Shown: piece after piece, positions 60,141 through 64,000 of the stretch
How positions within the stretch are numbered: the first letter of the stretch is position 1
Layout: each line of letters begins with the position of its first letter
Source: Alphaproteobacteria bacterium
Lineage (GTDB): Bacteria > Pseudomonadota > Alphaproteobacteria > DSM-16000 > Inquilinaceae
Reading direction: 5' to 3'
Assembly: GCA_028281925.1 (NCBI GenBank)
Contig: JANQIX010000019.1
Location: 1-64,000 of the forward strand
DNA length: 64,000 bases
The notes under the pieces: generated by a model
The model's input: only the letters and a program-made list of their open reading frames with translations
Database searches by the model: none
Told to the model about the DNA's origin: nothing
Position numbers and translations under genes: made by a program

Positions 60141-61432
60141 AGACGTCGACCCCAGGGAGCGCGGGCGCCAGGATCACGGCGCTCGACAACGGCCTGCGCA
60201 TCATCACCGACACGATGACGTCGGTGGAGACGGTGGCGCTTGGCGTTTGGGTGGGTGTCGGCACGCGCAACGAAGCGGCCGAAATCAACGGCTGTGCCCA
60301 TCTGTTGGAGCATATGGCCTTCAAGGGCACCCAGCGCCGCAACGCGCGGGAGATCGTGGAAGAGATCGAAGCCGTCGGCGGCCATCTGAACGCCTATACC
60401 AGCCGCGAGAATACGGCGTTCTATGCCAAGGTGCTGAAGGCCGATGTCCCGCTTGCGCTCGACATCCTGTCGGACATCGTCCAGCACTCGTCCATCGACA
60501 GTGACGAGTTGGAGCGTGAGCGCAGCGTCGTGCTGCAGGAAATCGGCCAGGCACTGGATACGCCCGACGACATCATCTTCGACTATTTCCAGGAGACGGC
60601 GTTTCCCGATCAGGGGCTCGGCCGGCCCGTGCTTGGGTCGGCGGAGAGTGTGCGCCGGCTGACACGCGATCGGTTGGCCGATTACCGCCACAGCCATTAC
60701 GCCGGCGGCCGTATGGTGCTGACCGCAGCCGGCCGGATCGACCACGACCGTTTTGTCGACATGGCCGATGCCGCGTTCCGTGGTATGCATCAGGCCGTCC
60801 CCGCGCAAGCCGAGCCAGCCCGCTATGTGGGCGGCGAGCATCGCGAGCAGCGGCCGCTAGAGCAGCTGCATCTGGTGCTCGGGTTCCCGGGCATCGGCTA
60901 TCACGATCCCGACTTCTATGCGGAGTCCGTGCTGTCGACCGTACTGGGCGGGGGCATGTCATCGCGCCTGTTCCAGGAAGTGCGCGAGAAACGCGGGCTC
61001 GCCTATTCGATCTACAGCTTCGCCAATTTCTACGACGACGGCGGGCTGTTCGGCATCTATGCCGGCACCGGCGGCGACGACGCGGAGGAGCTTGTCCCCG
61101 TGCTGTGCGACGAGCTTCTGAAGGTCGCCGACCGGCTGGACGAGGAAGAGGTGGAACGCGCGAAGACCCAGCTGCGCGCCAGCCTGCTGATGAGCCTGGA
61201 ATCGACCATGACCCGGTGCGAGCAGGCCGGTCAGCAGTTGTTGATCTACGGGCGGCCGCTGACGATAGACGAGACGATCGAGCGGCTGGATGCCGTCGAC
61301 GTGCCGGCGGTCATGCGCGTGGCGCGACGCCTGCTTGCCAGCCGACCCACCCTGGCGGCGCTGGGCCAGATCGAGCGTCTTTGCGGCTATGACAGGATCG
61401 TCGACCGGCTGGTCGGGAGCCCCGCGCCGTGA
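60137..61432 (+). CDS. M16 family zinc metallopeptidase (processing-peptidase-like)
   Basis: A 431-residue peptidase. The inverted zinc motif His-Leu-Leu-Glu-His (near residue 55) with a downstream Glu (in Glu-Asn-Thr-Ala-Phe region and beyond) forms the M16 active site. The second domain has Gly-Gly-Gly-Met-Ser-Ser-Arg-Leu-Phe (near residue 275) and Arg-Gly-Leu-Ala-Tyr-Ser, as in mitochondrial processing peptidase beta. No signal peptide is seen. The start overlaps the thrC stop and the end overlaps rimJ, so the three genes form one transcript. Confidence 0.92.
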   Translation: MKTSTPGSAGARITALDNGLRIITDTMTSVETVALGVWVGVGTRNEAAEINGCAHLLEHMAFKGTQRRNAREIVEEIEAVGGHLNAYTSRENTAFYAKVLKADVPLALDILSDIVQHSSIDSDELERERSVVLQEIGQALDTPDDIIFDYFQETAFPDQGLGRPVLGSAESVRRLTRDRLADYRHSHYAGGRMVLTAAGRIDHDRFVDMADAAFRGMHQAVPAQAEPARYVGGEHREQRPLEQLHLVLGFPGIGYHDPDFYAESVLSTVLGGGMSSRLFQEVREKRGLAYSIYSFANFYDDGGLFGIYAGTGGDDAEELVPVLCDELLKVADRLDEEEVERAKTQLRASLLMSLESTMTRCEQAGQQLLIYGRPLTIDETIERLDAVDVPAVMRVARRLLASRPTLAALGQIERLCGYDRIVDRLVGSPAP

Positions 61433-62028
61433 TCGGCTTTCTGAAGACCGGGATCAACACCGTCCCGTCGGTCCGGCTGGACGCAGCCCGCCTCTATCTG
61501 CGTCCGGCGCGGCCGCGCGACTGGAAGGTATGGGCGTTCCTGCGGGAGGAAAGCCGCGACTTCCTGACGCCTTGGGAGCCGACTTGGCCGCGTGATGCCC
61601 TATCCCGCAACGCCTTCCTGCGCCGGCTGCGCCGGCAGATGGCGGAATGGCGCAACGATGAAGGCTACAGCTTCCTGATCTTCCGCAAGGGGGATAACGC
61701 GCTGTTGGGCGGGGCGAGCTTTGCCAATGTGCGCCGCGGCGTGGCCCAGATGGCTTCACTGGGCTATTGGATCGGCGGGCGCCATGCACGCCGCGGCTAT
61801 ATGACGGAGGCCGGCCGGGCGATCGTGACCTTCGGTTTCCGTGACCTCGGCCTGCACCGCATCGAGGCTGCCTGTCTGCCGCACAACATCGCCAGCCGCA
61901 CGCTGCTGGCGCGCGTCGGATTCCACGAAGAGGGCCTGGCGCGCGACTATTTGATGATCGATGGTGTCTGGCAGGACCACGTCACCTTCGCCATTCTTCG
62001 CAAGGATGGCGATCTCCACTTCGGCTGA
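61429..62028 (+). CDS. GNAT-family protein N-acetyltransferase (RimJ-like)
   Basis: A 199-residue acetyltransferase with a GTG start overlapping the peptidase stop. The GNAT fold is visible as Leu-Gly-Tyr-Trp-Ile-Gly near residue 109, the pyrophosphate-binding Ala-Arg-Arg-Gly-Tyr-Met-Thr-Glu-Ala (near residue 118) and the late Asn-Ile-Ala-Ser-Arg-Thr-Leu-Leu (near 153), typical of the ribosomal-protein-alanine acetyltransferase group. Partner substrate is not certain from sequence. Confidence 0.9.
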   Translation: MIGFLKTGINTVPSVRLDAARLYLRPARPRDWKVWAFLREESRDFLTPWEPTWPRDALSRNAFLRRLRRQMAEWRNDEGYSFLIFRKGDNALLGGASFANVRRGVAQMASLGYWIGGRHARRGYMTEAGRAIVTFGFRDLGLHRIEAACLPHNIASRTLLARVGFHEEGLARDYLMIDGVWQDHVTFAILRKDGDLHFG

Positions 62029-62219
62029 TTTGGCGAAGATTTGCGTCGATACTCATTAATGCCGGACCGAAATTAACCCTATTTTCAGTGCCTTGGCCCT
62101 AAGACCATCGGGTACCCTGGCGGACTGGGCGCCATCGGCGGCCTGTCGCTCTTGCTGGCAGACGATCCCCTGGCCCCGTCGCCGGGTCAGTAACCACGCT
62201 GGCGGCCGGGCCGAATGCG

Positions 62220-64000
62220 ATGTCCCGAGGTCTGAAAGACCTTCTGCAACGGGTTCTTTACGTCGAAACGGCGTCCGAGCAGGCCGGCGGCCAGGGCACG
62301 ACAAGCCGGATCGGCGAGCTCGACTTCTCGTTCCTCACCTTCGACGAACTGGTCAGTCAGCGGGCCGTGGACCCCAACACCACGTTCCAGGTGCTGTCGT
62401 TGCGCAGCTTCAAAGAGGCTGTGGCCGAAGAGTGGGAGAAGTACGCTCGGACTGTCGGCCTTGCGGCGGAGAACACGATCTCCCGCCGGATTCGGAAGAA
62501 CGACACATGCGTCCATGAATCCGACGACACGTTCCTGTTCCTGTTCGACGTTCCGGACGATTCCGTCGCCACGGAAAAGCTGCACGACATCACCGAAGCG
62601 CTGATGAAGCGCCTGATCGGCGACCGGTTCGTCGGCGTCCATGCACAGCTTACCCAGGTCGACGCCGCTGAGATCATGGATGCGGTCGGCGAGCTCGACG
62701 AAGCCGCCCTGGATCGGGCGGTGGAAGCCGCCACCGTCGTCATGCTGGACACGGCAGCTGACGGAAGCGCCCATCTCGTGCCGCTGGAGCCGCCGGAGGG
62801 TGGCGACAAGGCAGCGCCGAAGCTGGTGACGGACGATCCGCTGGACCGGGCAAGCACCCTGGAGCGTGATGGAGACGGCGATCCCGATGAGGCCAAGTGG
62901 ACGACGCAAGGCCGCGACAAACGGGAAGGCTGGACGGAAATCGACCCGGAGCGCCGGCACAAGCTGGTGAAGCTTGGCGCCAATGATCGCCCCGAGAGCC
63001 GCCAAGAGAAGTGGGAGACGCTGAAACGCGACGACGATGCGAGCTCCTTGGCCAGGCTGACGGCAAATGGCGGATCGAGTGACGCCGAACGCCACGCCGC
63101 AAAGACGGGAAAGCAGGGCGATCCCGTGTGGGACGAGATCGAACCGCTGACCGTGCCCACAGGCGCCATCGGTGTCGATGGCGCCGAGACGGACAACCCG
63201 CAGCGCGCGCAAGCTACCGTGGGCGATTGGGAAAGCGTGCCCAGCACCGCATCGTCGGTGCCGCAATTCGACCGCGGTGACGCCGACGCCGGGGGGGACG
63301 GGCAATCGGCGACCGATGAGAGGCCCCAGGCGGAGGACGCTCAGTGGACCGATGCTGCCAACGAATCCGGCACGACCCAGCAGTGGCACACCATTGACAG
63401 TAAGACATCCGAGGCGCGACTGACCCGGGATACGAAGGTTGCGGCGGAGGCGGAGCAATCGGCCCACTCCGCCGGCAAGCGTAAACCGGATGCCGAATGG
63501 GAACAACTGGAGACTGGGCCGGCCGGTGCCGACGGCGATCCTTGGCCGGGCGGCGACGGCAGCGTTGTGGAGATGGGGACAGGCTCGCCCACCAGCAGCA
63601 GCCGGGACGACGCGGCCACCGAGTGGGAGACACCGGATGTGCCTGCAGCGGCAAAGCCCGATCCGGTATGGCCGAGCACCACAACCAAGGAAACCGATAT
63701 CTCCGCCCGCGCCAACCGGACGGAGACGCGGTCGACAGCCGCCGGGCATTGGGGAGAGACACGCGACCGGCCGATCAGTGAGGCTGAATGGTCCCGATCC
63801 TCCACCGCCAAGCCGGACGAGGGTGCACGCTGGGGTGGCACGACCGGCGAACGGGCCGCCAGCGGCCACGACGTCGCCGCGGATCCGCTGCCGTCGAAGC
63901 CGGACAACGACTGGGGCGGCCCCACCCAGACGCGCCAGGAAAAGGGTGGGCTGATCGAAAGCGATCCGATCGCGCCACGGCCTGATTTCGACTGGCCCAT
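62220..64000 (+). CDS. Acidic tryptophan-repeat protein, incomplete at the right edge
   Basis: An open frame of at least 593 codons from an ATG at 62220 with no stop before the window ends. Residues ~1-165 look folded; a segment Thr-Phe-Leu-Phe-Leu-Phe-Asp (near 103) between charged helices loosely resembles degenerate GGDEF-like domains, but the Gly-Gly-Asp-Glu-Phe signature is absent. From about residue 200 the chain is rich in Asp, Glu, Gly, Ser, Thr and Pro and lacks long hydrophobic runs, so it is probably disordered. Trp recurs at 227, 238, 265, 304, 337, 376, 389, 427, 442, 469, 484, 511, 524, 538, 565 and 592, mostly in [D/E/A]-x-Trp-[E/D/G/T] contexts. Spacings cluster at 13-15, 27 and 38-39, close to multiples of 13. 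No signal peptide or clear ribosome site was seen. I do not recognise the family. Confidence 0.78.
   Translation, partial: MSRGLKDLLQRVLYVETASEQAGGQGTTSRIGELDFSFLTFDELVSQRAVDPNTTFQVLSLRSFKEAVAEEWEKYARTVGLAAENTISRRIRKNDTCVHESDDTFLFLFDVPDDSVATEKLHDITEALMKRLIGDRFVGVHAQLTQVDAAEIMDAVGELDEAALDRAVEAATVVMLDTAADGSAHLVPLEPPEGGDKAAPKLVTDDPLDRASTLERDGDGDPDEAKWTTQGRDKREGWTEIDPERRHKLVKLGANDRPESRQEKWETLKRDDDASSLARLTANGGSSDAERHAAKTGKQGDPVWDEIEPLTVPTGAIGVDGAETDNPQRAQATVGDWESVPSTASSVPQFDRGDADAGGDGQSATDERPQAEDAQWTDAANESGTTQQWHTIDSKTSEARLTRDTKVAAEAEQSAHSAGKRKPDAEWEQLETGPAGADGDPWPGGDGSVVEMGTGSPTSSSRDDAATEWETPDVPAAAKPDPVWPSTTTKETDISARANRTETRSTAAGHWGETRDRPISEAEWSRSSTAKPDEGARWGGTTGERAASGHDVAADPLPSKPDNDWGGPTQTRQEKGGLIESDPIAPRPDFDWP

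Noticed and set aside
62187..63869. 560-codon open frame on the minus strand at the right end
   Set aside because: Composition is typical of an antisense frame, whereas the plus-strand frame has a regular Trp spacing and a charged, low-hydrophobic pattern.

Overview
The window looks like a chromosomal segment of a free-living alphaproteobacterium, probably of the Rhodospirillales or a related order. The grounds are high G+C coding sequence, the chvI-chvG / hprK-rapZ-EIIA-HPr-EI cluster, the trpB-trpA-accD-folC block, the trxA-addA-addB-murU-tsaE block with a DivL-type kinase beside it, and many GTG/TTG starts with 1-14 bp gene overlaps. The taxonomic call is inference from gene content and order. 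No rRNA, tRNA, CRISPR array, prophage or intact insertion sequence was seen. Genes fill almost the whole window.

Layout. 1-6.2 kb: start of a CHASE2 cyclase-like gene, a FecR-domain protein, an MFS carrier, a TTC38-type TPR protein, an unrecognised gene (4254-5099) behind an AT-rich leader, and an XRE-cupin repressor. 6.4-13.2 kb: a secreted protein, a CSS/SpoIIE phosphatase receptor, an alkylation-repair pair (Ada-AlkA fusion plus separate Ogt), a VOC protein and an MsbA-type ABC exporter. 13.3-18.7 kb: a tyrosine phosphatase and a four-gene Gld-like ABC operon. 18.8-22.7 kb: a redox-sensing adenylate cyclase of the CyaC type, then a phospholipid cluster (acyltransferase, CdsA-like, CDP-alcohol transferase). 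22.9-27.4 kb: trpB, trpA, accD, folC. 27.4-39.1 kb: trxA, addA, addB, murU and tsaE on the minus strand, a ferredoxin-NADP reductase, and a DivL homologue whose phospho-acceptor His is Tyr. 39.2-42.5 kb: nuclease, proline iminopeptidase, PagL and HugZ-like genes.

42.7-51.3 kb: the ChvI-ChvG envelope-stress pair, a secreted SH3/PPC-repeat protein, then the regulatory PTS (HprK, RapZ, EIIA-Man, HPr, EI). A ~159 bp imperfect palindrome fills the HPr-EI gap and covers the EI start codon. 51.3-56.7 kb: a methyltransferase, a soluble globin-coupled chemoreceptor, a VWA protein and another class III cyclase. 56.8-62.0 kb: cbiD, cobK, thrC, an M16 peptidase and a RimJ-type acetyltransferase, mostly overlapping or tightly spaced.

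62.2 kb to the end: an open-ended gene with no stop in the window. It encodes a short globular N-terminal region followed by a long acidic, probably disordered tail in which tryptophans recur at spacings close to multiples of 13 residues. This is the best candidate for something undescribed. Themes across the window are cyclic-nucleotide signalling (two full class III cyclases and one probable), envelope surveillance and lipid remodelling, and PTS/two-component control.
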